NCBI GenBank assembly: GCA_002702655.1 | Contig: PABB01000068.1 | Location: forward strand, 62,001-126,000 | DNA from: Planctomycetaceae bacterium | Lineage (GTDB): Bacteria > Planctomycetota > Planctomycetia > Pirellulales > Lacipirellulaceae | DNA length: 64,000 bases | Reading direction: 5' to 3' | The notes under the pieces: generated by a model | Databases searched by the model: none | What the model was told of the DNA's origin: nothing | The model's input: only the letters and a program-made list of their open reading frames with translations | Shown: positions 43,959-54,360 of the stretch, in pieces | How positions within the stretch are numbered: the stretch's first letter is position 1 | Layout: the number at the start of each line of letters is the position of its first letter | Made by a program: the position numbers and the translations under genes

Positions 43959-44330
43959 ATGGGGATTCCGGTTAAGTGCCCCAACGGGCACGAGTTTTCC
44001 GTCAAAGACAAGTACGCCGGCAAGAAGGGCATCTGCCCCTTCTGCAAGGGCAAGAATGTCGTGGTCCGCGTGCCCGACGCGCTGTCGTCGGCCAATCTGC
44101 GCACAGCGGCCGCCAAGGCGATCGCGGAGGAGACGACCCGCGTGCGCGACCCGGCGCTGTCGGACTCGTCGATTTTCGACGACATGCCGGGCCGGCCCTC
44201 GCCGGACTCCAGCGGCAGTCACCTCAGTTCGTCGGTCGTGCGACACCACATCCGCTGCAAGTGCGGCGAGAGCGTGCCGATGTGGTTCGCCAAGTGCCCC
44301 AAATGCGGCACGTTTATCGATCACCGGTAG
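43959..44330 (+). CDS. double zinc-ribbon protein
   Basis: A 123-residue protein with two metal-binding ends: CPNGHEFSVKDKYAGKKGICPFCKG near the N-terminus (C7, H11, C26, C29) and CKCGESVPMWFAKCPKCG near the C-terminus. The region between is Ser/Asp-rich and probably unstructured. The pattern suits a nucleic-acid- or protein-binding adaptor. The ATG at 43959 is chosen because the zinc motif starts right after it. Confidence 0.65.
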   Translation: MGIPVKCPNGHEFSVKDKYAGKKGICPFCKGKNVVVRVPDALSSANLRTAAAKAIAEETTRVRDPALSDSSIFDDMPGRPSPDSSGSHLSSSVVRHHIRCKCGESVPMWFAKCPKCGTFIDHR

Positions 44331-44346
44331 GCGCGCGGAGTTTCGT

Positions 44347-44420
44347 GTGCCACGGCTCTGCGAGCCGTGTTCCCTGCCAAGAAGGCCGACCCCATTGCAC
44401 GGCTCACAGAGCCGTGGCAC
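44347..44420. repeat. twin-hairpin GTGCCAC element, subfamily 1, copy b
   Basis: Left arm 44347-44369 and right arm 44398-44420; the left arm is identical to that of copy c at 55843. Each arm is a small hairpin and the arms are inverted copies of each other. The 28-nt centre is unrelated to the other copies. Located between two convergent genes. Confidence 0.9.
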
Positions 44421-44445
44421 GCAGGGCTCGCTGCAGGGGCGCGCT

Positions 44446-45030
44446 TCATTTTCGCTGCATCCGCCCGCGCCATCGATTGGGGCGCGGTAGGGGGCCCATC
44501 TCGCCGGCGCTGAATTCGCGCAGCAGATCGAAGCTGTAGTACAGCTCGGGGTCAATTCGCTTGGCCATCCGCATCAGCCGCGGTGCGTCGCGACGCGAGC
44601 AGATCGCAAAGATCAGTTTCCGCGGCGCGTTGCCGCCGTCGCCTTCGCCGTCGAAGGTCGTCAACCGCCACCCGGCGTCGCGCAACGTGGCGGCGATCTC
44701 GCGGCCCGCCCCCGATTTGCCGGTGATGATCCGCACCACGATCACGCCCATCGCCAGCGACTTGTCGAGCAAGACGCCGATTCCGTTGCCCGCGGCGAAT
44801 CCGCCGCAGTAGGCCAACATCAGCACGACGCTCTCGCCCACGCCGCGCAGCGCTTGCGACACGGCCACCAGCCAGACAAGCGATTCCACGAATCCGATCA
44901 CGACCGACAGCTTGGCCCGCCCCTGGACGACCGCAATCGTGCGGACCGTGCCGAGCGACACGTCGGTGATGCGCAGCAAAAAGATCATCAGGGCCGAAGC
45001 CCACAACGGCAATGAGTGCAGCCAATCCAT
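44446..45030 (-). CDS. DUF2179/UPF0316-type membrane protein
   Basis: A 194-residue protein: three hydrophobic helices at the N-terminus (WASALMIFLLRITDVSLGTVRTIAVVQGR, VIGFVESLVWLVAVSQAL, VVLMLAYCGGFAAGNGIGVLLD) and a cytoplasmic ferredoxin-like domain (about 100-175) with GREIAATLRDAGWRLTTFDGEG. The RITDVSLGTVRTI motif is typical of UPF0316. Function unknown. The ATG at 45030 is supported by the helix start; the longer frame is not. Confidence 0.8.
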   Translation of the reverse strand: MDWLHSLPLWASALMIFLLRITDVSLGTVRTIAVVQGRAKLSVVIGFVESLVWLVAVSQALRGVGESVVLMLAYCGGFAAGNGIGVLLDKSLAMGVIVVRIITGKSGAGREIAATLRDAGWRLTTFDGEGDGGNAPRKLIFAICSRRDAPRLMRMAKRIDPELYYSFDLLREFSAGEMGPLPRPNRWRGRMQRK

Positions 45031-45411
45031 ATCACCACCCGCCTGAGTCTGTATCCGCGGCGCAGCGCGTGCCCGCGCTCCGAAAGTCAACCCACCCAAC
45101 TCGCCGCGACAGAACTCTGCGGCGTCCGTGGATGCAACTGACGAACCTACCCCCGAACCGGACAAGGGGGAAGCGGGCCATTCGTCGGCGAGCGGATTCG
45201 GAGCGATTCGCCTGTGACAGAGGGAAAACGATGCGAACGTTCAGCCCAATCCGTGCTTCAAACACGGAAAAGTAGCCGGCGGCACACCTGCCGCCGGGAA
45301 ACGCCAAGCGAGACTCGCGCCGCGAAACGCCCGGCGGCAAGTGTGCCGCCGGCTAAGAACCTCACTCGCGCACGTGGGACCACTGAGCAACCCTGCTCCC
45401 TGCGTCTTCGC
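45031..45411. other. intergenic region between the UPF0316 gene and cstA
   Basis: No gene is supported in these 381 bp apart from the inverted repeat pair listed at 45273-45355. Confidence 0.5.
45273..45355. repeat. inverted pair of 26-nt GCCGGCGGCAC arms
   Basis: The arm at 45273-45298 and the arm at 45330-45355 are inverted copies (one mismatch), with a 31-nt centre. A solitary copy of the right arm occurs at 62957-62982. Each arm contains the palindrome GCCGGCGGC/GCCGCCGGC. Confidence 0.8.
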
Positions 45412-47289
45412 TCACTTGCTCGCACGTGCATGCGTCAGCGGCGGCAGCGTCTCCTCCAGCACGCCGCGGGCGCGGGGCCAGGCGAGCAGCGCTTCGACGA
45501 TCATCCACGCTTGCAGCAGCATCACGCCGGTGCCGATCCCGGCGAGCAGGTACTGCCGCGTCGGCCACCAGCCGGTCTGACTGTTGAACAACTGCCAGGC
45601 GAGCCCCCACGCCGGCATGACGACCATCACCAGCATCGGCAGCACGATGAACCAGACCGGCTTGTTGCGCCGCCACAGGTAAAACATCGTCACCAAGAAC
45701 GCCATGCCGGCCAGCAATTGGTTGGTGGCGCCGAACAGCGGCCACAGATACAGGCCGCCGGTACCGTGCGGGCGCGGCTGGCCGCCGACGTCGGGGCCGC
45801 GCATCACCGCCAGGCTGAGCGCCAACCCCACCGCCAGCGCCGTGGCGAGGTACTTGTTGGTGAGCGGCTTGATGCGCAAATCGCCGGCCAATTCCTGGAT
45901 GACGTACCGCTGCAGCCGGGTGGCCGTGTCGAGCGTCGTGGCGGCGAAGCAGGCGACCATCACGGCGATCACCGCAATGGCGTACCGCGGGGCGATGCCG
46001 ATGGCGCCGAGAAAATTCGCGCCCCCGTCGACAAAAGCGCCGACCATCTGCGGCAGTCCAAAGGCGCCCCAGCCGCCCTCGGCGTGGTAGCGGGTCTGCC
46101 AGGCGGAGTGGCCCAGGATCGGCGTCCCCGCCGCGTCGGCCGCAATCGCGTAGCTGCCGTCGGCCTGCCGCTCGAGATTGCCCATGCCCACGCCCGCGCA
46201 GCAGGCCAGGATGACCAGCACGGCCAGCGCGCCTTCCAGCAGCATCGAACCGTAGGCGACGTACTGGGCGTCGGTTTCTTCATTGATTTGCTTGCTGGTC
46301 GTGCCACTGGAGACCAGGCAGTGAAAGCCGCTCACCGCGCCGCAAGCGATGGTGATAAACAGAAACGGCCAGATCGGCGGCGCGCCGGCGGGAGTTTCCT
46401 GCGCGACGGCCGGGGCGGTGTCGGACAGATTGGCTTGGCCGTTGAGGCCCGCGGCCGCCATGCCCGCCACCAGCAGCACCAGGGCGACGACCAATTGGTG
46501 GCTGTTGATGTAGTCGCGGGGCTGCAACAGCACCCACACGGGAATCACCGAGGCGATGAAGCAATACACGAACAGCACGGCCGTCCACATGACCGTAGCG
46601 TTGCCCCACAGCGGATGCCCGGCGACCGCGGGCTGGCTGTCGAGAAACGCCTGCATGTCGAACGGCAGATAGTCGCACCCCACGATCACGGCGCCGTACA
46701 CGATGGCCAACGCCCCCAGCGACGGCCACAGCAAATGCCCCTCGCGCTGGTAGCACCACCAACCGATTGCCACGGCCAACGGCAACGAAATCCACGCAGC
46801 CAGCACGGCCTGCGGATACATCTTAAAGATCGACGCCACGACCAGCCCAAACACGGCCAGCACGACGGTGAGCGCGAAGAACAGGATCAACAGGAACAGC
46901 AGCTTGGCCCGCGGCGAGATCATACGGCCGGCGATCTCGCCGACGGTCTGGCCGCGGTTGCGCAAGCTCACCACCAGCGCTCCCAGGTCATGCACCGCGC
47001 CGATGAAGATCGATCCGAACACGACCCACAGCAGCGCAGGCAGCCAGCCCCAGAACACGGCGATCGCCGGCCCGACGATCGGCCCGGTCCCCGCAATGCT
47101 GGTGAAGTGGTGCCCGAAAATGACCTGCCGCTGGGTCGGTACGAAATCGACGTCGTCGCGCAGCTCGTGCGCCGGGACGATCGCGTCGGGGTCGAGTGCG
47201 AACACCTTGCGCGCCAGCCACCGGCCGTAGGTGTGGTAGGCGACCAGAAAGCCGACAAACGAGCCAATAGCGACCGCAAGCGTGAGCAT
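45412..47289 (-). CDS. cstA: carbon starvation protein CstA family transporter
   Basis: A 625-residue membrane protein with about sixteen hydrophobic segments. The signature VIFGHHFTSIAGTGPIVGPAIAVFWGWLPALLWVVFGSIFIGAVHDLGALVVSLRNRG-type region near residues 58-115 and SGTTSKQINEE and AATTLDTATRLQRYVIQEL are diagnostic. The protein imports peptides or pyruvate in other bacteria. A possible promoter lies at 47364-47394. Confidence 0.95.
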   Translation of the reverse strand: MLTLAVAIGSFVGFLVAYHTYGRWLARKVFALDPDAIVPAHELRDDVDFVPTQRQVIFGHHFTSIAGTGPIVGPAIAVFWGWLPALLWVVFGSIFIGAVHDLGALVVSLRNRGQTVGEIAGRMISPRAKLLFLLILFFALTVVLAVFGLVVASIFKMYPQAVLAAWISLPLAVAIGWWCYQREGHLLWPSLGALAIVYGAVIVGCDYLPFDMQAFLDSQPAVAGHPLWGNATVMWTAVLFVYCFIASVIPVWVLLQPRDYINSHQLVVALVLLVAGMAAAGLNGQANLSDTAPAVAQETPAGAPPIWPFLFITIACGAVSGFHCLVSSGTTSKQINEETDAQYVAYGSMLLEGALAVLVILACCAGVGMGNLERQADGSYAIAADAAGTPILGHSAWQTRYHAEGGWGAFGLPQMVGAFVDGGANFLGAIGIAPRYAIAVIAVMVACFAATTLDTATRLQRYVIQELAGDLRIKPLTNKYLATALAVGLALSLAVMRGPDVGGQPRPHGTGGLYLWPLFGATNQLLAGMAFLVTMFYLWRRNKPVWFIVLPMLVMVVMPAWGLAWQLFNSQTGWWPTRQYLLAGIGTGVMLLQAWMIVEALLAWPRARGVLEETLPPLTHARASK

Positions 47290-47363
47290 GGCAGGCGACG
47301 AAGACAGAGCAAAACGGCGCGGGACCGGCGCAGGCGAGCCGGCGACGCACCGGCAAAACCCGC

Positions 47364-47394
47364 ATTATAGCCCTCAGTCCCATCCGGGTGTCAG
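47364..47394 (-). promoter_or_regulatory. putative promoter of cstA
   Basis: On the minus strand, CTGACA (47389-47394) and a consensus TATAAT (47364-47369) are separated by 19 nt, a slightly long spacer. The -10 box lies about 75 bp before the cstA start codon. Confidence 0.45.
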
Positions 47395-47596
47395 TTCAAT
47401 CCGGGAGCAACCGCCCCCCGGTGCGAATCATTACGGTGCGGAGAGCATCTCCGACGCTCAAGCAGGTGACGCGCCGCCCGGCTGGGGGACTCCGAGGCCG
47501 CCCGCGCGAAACGGGCAGCTACCAGTGGCGCCGCCGTAAGGCCCCCATCCCTCGCCGCATCAGAACAGGGCTTAGGACCTTCGCGTCGCCGGCGAG

Positions 47597-47625
47597 TTTA
47601 CGGTCCTTGGCGCCCCCTCTATAAT
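47597..47625 (+). promoter_or_regulatory. putative promoter of trxB
   Basis: TTTACG (47597-47602) and a consensus TATAAT (47620-47625), 17-nt spacer, about 77 bp before the GTG of the trxB gene. Confidence 0.6.
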
Positions 47626-47701
47626 TTTCGCTTTGCCCCGGCGGCCCGGACGTCGCTGGCGGCATGCCCCCTCGACTCGCGCATTTCAGGACAACATCGC
47701 C

Positions 47702-48748
47702 GTGGCTGAACACGTTGTGATCGTCGGCAGCGGACCTGCCGGCTGGACCGCCGCCATTTACGCCGCTCGGGCCAACCTCAACCCGCTCGTGTTCGAAGGG
47801 GCCGTGACCGAGGAGAACCGCCAACAAGGCACGCTCCCGCTGGGGCAGCTCGCGCTGACCACCGAGGTGGAGAACTTCCCCGGCTTCCCGGCCGGCGATC
47901 TGAGCGGCTACTTCAAGACCGCGCTGGACGAGGAGAATCACTACCTGGCCGACATGCATCACAAGCAGGGCGTCTCGGGCCCCGAGCTGATGAACCTGAT
48001 GCGCAAGCAGGCAGCCAACTTCGGCACGCGGATCGAGACCGACGACATTGTGGAAGTCGACTTCAGCAGCCGGCCGTTCAAGCTGAAGTCGCTGGAGGGC
48101 AAAGAGGTTGAAGCTCACGCGGTAATCCTCGCCACCGGCGCCCGGGCCAACTACCTGGGGCTCGACTCCGAGGAGATGTACAAGAATCGCGGCGTGAGCG
48201 CCTGTGCCGTGTGCGACGGCGCCCTGCCCCGCTTTCGCAACAAGCCGCTGATCGTGGTGGGCGGCGGCGACAGCGCGTGCGAGGAAGCCGACTACCTGGC
48301 CAAGTACGCCAGCAAAGTTCATATTATTCACCGCCGCGACGAGCTGCGGGCGTCGAAAGTGATGGCCGACCGCGTGCTGGCCAACGACAAAATCCAGGTC
48401 GAGTGGAACAGCGTGGTCGACGAGGTGCTGGGCGACGACGAGAACGGCGTGACCGGCGTGCGGCTCAAATCGACGGTGGACGACTCCACCCGCGAACTCG
48501 AAGCAGGCGGCATGTTCGTGGCGATCGGCCACACGCCCAACACGAAGTTCCTCGACGGGCAGATCGAGCTGACCGACAAGAAGTACGCCGTGTGGACGGT
48601 TCCCTTCCGCACCAACACCAGCGTCGAAGGCGTGTTCGCCGCGGGCGACATCGCCGACAGCTACTACCGGCAGGCCGTCACCGCCGCGGGCACCGGCTGC
48701 ATGGCGGCGCTGGACGCCGAGCGCTGGCTCGCGGCTCAGGGGATTTGA
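47702..48748 (+). CDS. trxB: thioredoxin reductase
   Basis: A 348-residue FAD/NADPH flavoprotein that reduces thioredoxin. The FAD-binding [16 protein letters not shown], the redox pair C168-A-V-C171 in SACAVCDGA, the NADPH-binding [14 protein letters not shown] and the C-terminal [23 protein letters not shown] are all present. The GTG at 47702 is chosen because the flavin motif begins a few residues later; an in-frame ATG at 47633 would add 23 Arg-rich residues. The promoter at 47597-47625 supports the start. Confidence 0.95.
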   Translation: MAEHVVIVGSGPAGWTAAIYAARANLNPLVFEGAVTEENRQQGTLPLGQLALTTEVENFPGFPAGDLSGYFKTALDEENHYLADMHHKQGVSGPELMNLMRKQAANFGTRIETDDIVEVDFSSRPFKLKSLEGKEVEAHAVILATGARANYLGLDSEEMYKNRGVSACAVCDGALPRFRNKPLIVVGGGDSACEEADYLAKYASKVHIIHRRDELRASKVMADRVLANDKIQVEWNSVVDEVLGDDENGVTGVRLKSTVDDSTRELEAGGMFVAIGHTPNTKFLDGQIELTDKKYAVWTVPFRTNTSVEGVFAAGDIADSYYRQAVTAAGTGCMAALDAERWLAAQGI

Positions 48749-48820
48749 CCAAGAGTTTCCCTCCCCCTGGCGGGGAGGGGGACCGCGTCGCGAGCGAGCG
48801 CGGCTAAATTGGTCGGTTCG

Positions 48821-48862
48821 TTTCATCCCTCATCGTACAACACTCATCTCTCACTCCTCGAC
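48821..48862 (+). repeat. heptanucleotide array before the Nramp-like gene
   Basis: Six units in exact 7-nt phase: TTTCATC, CCTCATC, GTACAAC, ACTCATC, TCTCACT, CCTCGAC. It ends 5 bp before the GTG start codon of the transporter gene. Confidence 0.6.
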
Positions 48863-48867
48863 CCGCC

Positions 48868-50565
48868 GTGGCTGACGAACTGACCGCAATCGAGCGCGAG
48901 CGCCAACTGTTGGCCGACGTGCAGGACAAGGGCCTCGCCACGCGGTGGACCGCTTACGCCCGACTGTCCGGCCCGGGGTGGGTGCAAAGCGCGATCACGC
49001 TGGGCGGCGGGTCGTTGGCCAGTGCGCTGTATCTGGGCGTGCTGGGCGGCTACTCGCTGCTGTGGCTGCAGCCGTTCGCCATGATCCTGGGCGTGATCAT
49101 GCTCAGCACGATTGGCTATGTGACGCTGTCAACCGGCGAGCGGCCGTTCCGTTCGATCAACCGCCACGTGAGCCCCGTGCTGGGCTGGAGTTGGGCGCTG
49201 GCCGTCGCCGCGGCCAACATCATCTGGAGCATGCCGCAGCATTCGCTGGCTTACGGGGTGCTGAGCCAGAATTTGCTGCCGGCCGATTGGTTCGCCGACG
49301 GCGCCCTGCTCGCCGGTTTTGGCGGCAAGCTGTTGGTTGCCGCCGTGCTGCTGGCGATTTGCACCGTCATCACCTGGAGCTACGACCAGGGCGGCTGGGG
49401 ACTGCGGCTGTACGAGACGGTGCTCAAGCTGGTCGTGGCCATGATCGTGCTCTGCTTCTTCGGCGTGGTGATCAAGCTCGCCACGTCGGAGGCGGGCCTG
49501 CCATGGGGCGAGCTGCTCGCGGGGCTGATCCCCGACTTTGGCCAGTTCTTCCGACCGGCCGACTCGTTTCTGCCGCTGCTGGAGCCGCTGGGCGAGGCGG
49601 GCAGCGCGGTGCGCGACTACTGGAACGCCGCCATCGTCGCCCAGCAGCGCGACGTGATCATCAGCGCCGCCGCCACGGCGGTGGGGATCAACATGACGTT
49701 CATGTATCCCTACTCGATGCTCCGCAAAGGCTGGACAAAGGAATTCCGCGGCCTGGCCCGGTTCGACCTGGCCACGGGCATGTTCATTCCGTTCATGCTG
49801 GCGACCGGGTGCGTGGTGATTGCCGCGGCCGCGCGGTTCCACACGCAGTTGCCGCCGGGTTTTGAAGCGATCGAGGGCGCCGATGGGGCGGTGCAATTGA
49901 CCGTCGACGAGTCGGGCCCCAAATTCGTCCCCTACTCGAAACTGATGTCGACCCGCGATACGGCCTTGGGCGCGGACGCCCCGGCAGCGACCGACGCCGA
50001 ACGCCGGCTGGCGGCCATTCTGGTCAAGCGCGACGCGTTCGATATGGCCAAGGCGCTGGAGCCGATCACCGGGCCCAACATTGCCAATGTCGTGTTCGGC
50101 TTGGGCGTGCTGGCGATGACGCTGTCGACGATTTCGGTGTTGATGTTGATCTCCGGCACGGTGGTCGCCGAGATGTTCGACGCGCCCCCCGGCGGCGCGG
50201 TGCACAAAGCGGGCACGCTGGTGGCCGGCGTCGGCGGCGTCCTGTGGCCGCTGTTCTGGCAGGGCGACAGCCAGTTCTACCTGGCCGTGGTCACCTCGGT
50301 GTTCGGGTTCATGCTGTTACCGTTCGCGTACATCACGTTTGCGGCGCTGCTGAACAATCGCTCCCTGCTGGGCGAAGAGATGCCCCGCGGCGGCACGCGG
50401 CTGGTCGCCAACGCACTGGTATTCTTCGCAGCGGCGGCGGCCACCATCGGCGCCGTGTATATGGTGTGGATCAAGGCGGGTTGGATCGGCATCGGTCTGA
50501 TCGCCGTGGTCGTGGTGCTGACCGCGATGATTCGCCCCCGCGGCGACGACACTGCGAGTGCGTGA
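48868..50565 (+). CDS. Nramp-like transporter lacking canonical metal motifs
   Basis: A 565-residue membrane protein with eleven or so helices and the Nramp (SLC11/APC-fold) arrangement. The first helix reads LSGPGWVQSAITLGGGSLASA, where metal transporters have DPGN, and the helix expected to hold the MPH motif reads AVGINMTFMYPYSMLRKGW. A long hydrophilic loop (about 325-375) separates two helices. Loss of both metal motifs argues against an ordinary Mn/Fe role; magnesium or non-metal transport has been reported for some relatives. It follows trxB after a heptanucleotide array. Confidence 0.75.
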   Translation: MADELTAIERERQLLADVQDKGLATRWTAYARLSGPGWVQSAITLGGGSLASALYLGVLGGYSLLWLQPFAMILGVIMLSTIGYVTLSTGERPFRSINRHVSPVLGWSWALAVAAANIIWSMPQHSLAYGVLSQNLLPADWFADGALLAGFGGKLLVAAVLLAICTVITWSYDQGGWGLRLYETVLKLVVAMIVLCFFGVVIKLATSEAGLPWGELLAGLIPDFGQFFRPADSFLPLLEPLGEAGSAVRDYWNAAIVAQQRDVIISAAATAVGINMTFMYPYSMLRKGWTKEFRGLARFDLATGMFIPFMLATGCVVIAAAARFHTQLPPGFEAIEGADGAVQLTVDESGPKFVPYSKLMSTRDTALGADAPAATDAERRLAAILVKRDAFDMAKALEPITGPNIANVVFGLGVLAMTLSTISVLMLISGTVVAEMFDAPPGGAVHKAGTLVAGVGGVLWPLFWQGDSQFYLAVVTSVFGFMLLPFAYITFAALLNNRSLLGEEMPRGGTRLVANALVFFAAAAATIGAVYMVWIKAGWIGIGLIAVVVVLTAMIRPRGDDTASA

Positions 50566-50688
50566 CGACATCGCCGTCGCTGGTCGCGCTCGCCCGCACA
50601 GCCCCACTTGCCCCAGCAACCGCTGCGCGGCGATACTGGCGAGCGAACTGCTTGCTCGCGCCCCTTCGCTTTGCACACGGATGTCGCC

Positions 50689-52083
<1,395 letters not shown>

Positions 52084-52288
52084 CCGCTGCGCGTTCACCA
52101 CAGAGAACACAGAGGGCACAGAGACGCTTGGCAAATGACCGCTGACCAGGCGCTGATACCCAATCTGTTCTGCCTACATCTGCTCGTGGTTTTTTGGGGC
52201 GCAAACGTCGAACATGCGGTCTGCTGCTCCGTGCTCTCCGTGTCCTCTGTGGTGAGTTCCGCAATAAGAAGCAATAAGAATTGGATAA
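52084..52288. repeat. CACAGAG inverted arm pair between asnS and the ppsR gene
   Basis: The left arm (52099-52125) has three 9-nt units, CACAGAGAA, CACAGAGGG, CACAGAGAC. The right arm (52226-52254) is the inverted counterpart with CTCTGTG and CTCCGTG words at 9-nt spacing. The centre is about 100 nt. Just before the next start codon, GCAATAAGAA is duplicated in direct tandem (52261-52280). Confidence 0.8.
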
Positions 52289-53191
52289 ATGGCCAAGAAG
52301 AAACAAGCAACGTCGCGCAAGACGACCAAGCAAGCCGCGACGGGCGCCGGTAAGAAGGTGCGGCAGAAGACGGCTCCGCCGCCGGCGCATCGGCAGTACA
52401 CGCTGCACGTGATCACCGCCTCGACGGGCGACCTGCTGCATCGGTTCGCATCGGTCGCCGCGACCCAATTCTCCGGCGTGGGTTTCAAGGTCGTCTCGCA
52501 CCGCCTGAAAAAAACGCTGGAAGACGTGGCCGACACGCTCGCGCGGATCGATTCGCAAAACGCGATCGTGATTCACGGCCTGGCCGATCCCAACGCCAAG
52601 CGGCTGGTCCGCAACACGTGCGTGCTGCAACGGCTGCCGCACTTTGACGCGACCGATCCGCTGATCAACTTCATCGCCGATTGCGTCGGCGTGCTGCCGG
52701 ACAACGACGTGGCCCGGCTGCACCAGTTGGACGCGGCGTATCAGCAGCGGATCGACGCGATGGAATTCACCGTGCAGCACGACGACGGGCTGGGGCTCGA
52801 CTCGCTGGCCGACGCCGACATCGTGATCGTGGGCGTGAGCCGGGTGAGCAAGAGCCCCACGTCGCTGTACCTGGGGTCGCGCGGCTTCCGCACGGCCAAC
52901 GTGTCGATCGCTCCGGAAGTCGGCTTTCCCAAGGCGCTGTCCAAAGCACGGAAAGGCCGGGTCGTCGCGTTCACGATGCAGCCGAAGCGGTTGCAGCAAA
53001 TCCGCGCCGAGCGAGCCAGAAACTTCGGCATCGAGGGCGCCGACTACCACCAACTCGACAAAGTGATCCGGGAGTTAGCCGACGCGGAAGCCGAGTACCG
53101 CCGCCGCAAATGGCCAGTGATTGACGTCACGGGGCTGACGATCGAACAGACGGCCGCGCGGATCCTGGAGTCGTTGGGCATCCCGGGGTGA
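52289..53191 (+). CDS. ppsR: PEP synthase / PPDK regulatory protein (bifunctional kinase-phosphorylase)
   Basis: A 300-residue member of the DUF299 family, which phosphorylates and dephosphorylates PEP synthase or pyruvate phosphate dikinase using ADP. The signature VITASTGDLLHRFASVAATQF and the P-loop VGVSRVSKSPTSLYLG are clear, as is the C-terminal VIDVTGLTIEQTAARIL. A 35-residue basic N-terminal extension (KKKQATSRKTTKQAA) is unusual. The target enzyme gene is not in the window. Confidence 0.88.
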   Translation: MAKKKQATSRKTTKQAATGAGKKVRQKTAPPPAHRQYTLHVITASTGDLLHRFASVAATQFSGVGFKVVSHRLKKTLEDVADTLARIDSQNAIVIHGLADPNAKRLVRNTCVLQRLPHFDATDPLINFIADCVGVLPDNDVARLHQLDAAYQQRIDAMEFTVQHDDGLGLDSLADADIVIVGVSRVSKSPTSLYLGSRGFRTANVSIAPEVGFPKALSKARKGRVVAFTMQPKRLQQIRAERARNFGIEGADYHQLDKVIRELADAEAEYRRRKWPVIDVTGLTIEQTAARILESLGIPG

Positions 53192-53196
53192 CGGCA

Positions 53197-53268
53197 AATG
53201 ACCAATGACCAAGTCGTCAGCACAACGGCAAGCAGAAATTGGTCATTGGTGCTTGGTCATTGGTCATT
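53197..53268. repeat. inverted pair of heptanucleotide arrays, AATGACC / GGTCATT
   Basis: The left arm has two AATGACC units (53197-53210); the right arm has GGTCATT, GGTGCTT, GGTCATT, GGTCATT (53241-53268), all in 7-nt phase. The 18-nt segments 53196-53213 and 53252-53269 are exactly complementary. Located between two convergent genes, where it may also terminate transcription. Confidence 0.85.
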
Positions 53269-53279
53269 TCCCAGGGCGG

Positions 53280-54335
53280 CTACGACGCTTTCTTTTCCCC
53301 CGCCGCCGGCAGGCCGTCGGTGCGGATGTGCTGCTCTTCGTACACCGCTTCGACCTGGATCGCTTTGCGGCCCTTGAATTGCCCGGCGGTGGCGTGGAAC
53401 TTCGGCTTGCCCTGCACGTAGACCAGCAGCGGCTCCTTCACATCCTTCTCGCTGGCGATGATGTCGCCCACCCGCAACCCCAGCATGTCGCCGGCCGCGA
53501 TGCCGGTGGCCGCCAGTTCGACAACCACCTCGACGGGGGCCTTGGCCAGCGCGTCGCCCACCTGCTGCATCGATTCGGGAGTGGAGGGCTTTTTGCTGTA
53601 GCTGACCCAGCTATTGCTGGAGAGCTTGCCGCTGATCCGTTCGATCGAATTGAACGGGATGCACAGATTGACCATGCCGCGGGTCTCGCCGACCGTCAGT
53701 TCGAAGCTGATCAGCACGACCACTTCATTGGCCGGGATGATCTGCACGAGTTGCGGATTGCTTTCGACGCGCTCGACCTCCAGGTCCAGGGCCAGCACGT
53801 TTTCCCACGCGTTTTTCATCTCGCGCAAGAACAGGCTGGTGACCCGCCCGGCCAGCCGCAATTCGATTTCGGTGAGCGGCCGCCGCGCCGGGGGCGTCGA
53901 GTGGGCCGATCCGCCCAGCAATCGGTCGATGATCGGGAACAGCACCGACGGATTGATGTCGACGATGATCTGCCCTTCCAACGGAGACGCGTTGACCAGG
54001 TTGAAGCAGGTGGGGTTCTCCAGGCTGAACACGAACTCGCTGTAGGTCAGCTGGTCGACGCTGGTCAGCTTCACTTCGACGATCGTCCGCAGCAGGGCGG
54101 ACAAGGCCGCGCCAAAATTGCGGCCAAAGCCCTCGTGCATCGTCTGCAGGGCGCGCATCTGCTCCTTGCCGACGCGCTCCGGACGCTTGAAGTCGTAGAT
54201 GGTGACCTTCTCGCGCGGCCGCGAAGACGGGGCGGCCGCCACCGCGGGCGCAGCGACCCGTTCCTGCTGATCATTGGCCTCCATAGCCGACAGCAGGCTT
54301 TCGACTTCCGCTTGACTGAGCAAATCGCCGGCCAT
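53280..54335 (-). CDS. fliM: flagellar motor switch protein FliM
   Basis: A 351-residue FliM. The N-terminal CheY-binding peptide DLLSQAEVESLLSA, a basic-acidic linker, the middle CheC-like domain (GFGRNFGAALSALLRTIVEVKLTSVDQL, LVNLCIPFNSIERISG) and the C-terminal FliN-like domain (KAPVEVVVELAATGIAAGDMLGLRVGDII) are complete. It stands alone among metabolic genes: no other flagellar gene lies in the window, so it is either an isolated member of a scattered flagellar set or serves another role. Confidence 0.9.
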   Translation of the reverse strand: MAGDLLSQAEVESLLSAMEANDQQERVAAPAVAAAPSSRPREKVTIYDFKRPERVGKEQMRALQTMHEGFGRNFGAALSALLRTIVEVKLTSVDQLTYSEFVFSLENPTCFNLVNASPLEGQIIVDINPSVLFPIIDRLLGGSAHSTPPARRPLTEIELRLAGRVTSLFLREMKNAWENVLALDLEVERVESNPQLVQIIPANEVVVLISFELTVGETRGMVNLCIPFNSIERISGKLSSNSWVSYSKKPSTPESMQQVGDALAKAPVEVVVELAATGIAAGDMLGLRVGDIIASEKDVKEPLLVYVQGKPKFHATAGQFKGRKAIQVEAVYEEQHIRTDGLPAAGEKKAS

Positions 54336-54360
54336 AGTGCACTCCGTTGCCGGGGGGAGA

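Larger units (their letters stand above)
47290..47701. other. divergent intergenic region between cstA and trxB
   Basis: No gene is supported in these 412 bp. It holds one likely promoter for each flanking gene, listed separately. Confidence 0.5.

Noticed and set aside
45214..47370. A 718-codon plus-strand frame opposite cstA
   Set aside because: Arg/Gln/His-rich shadow; CstA motifs are on the other strand.
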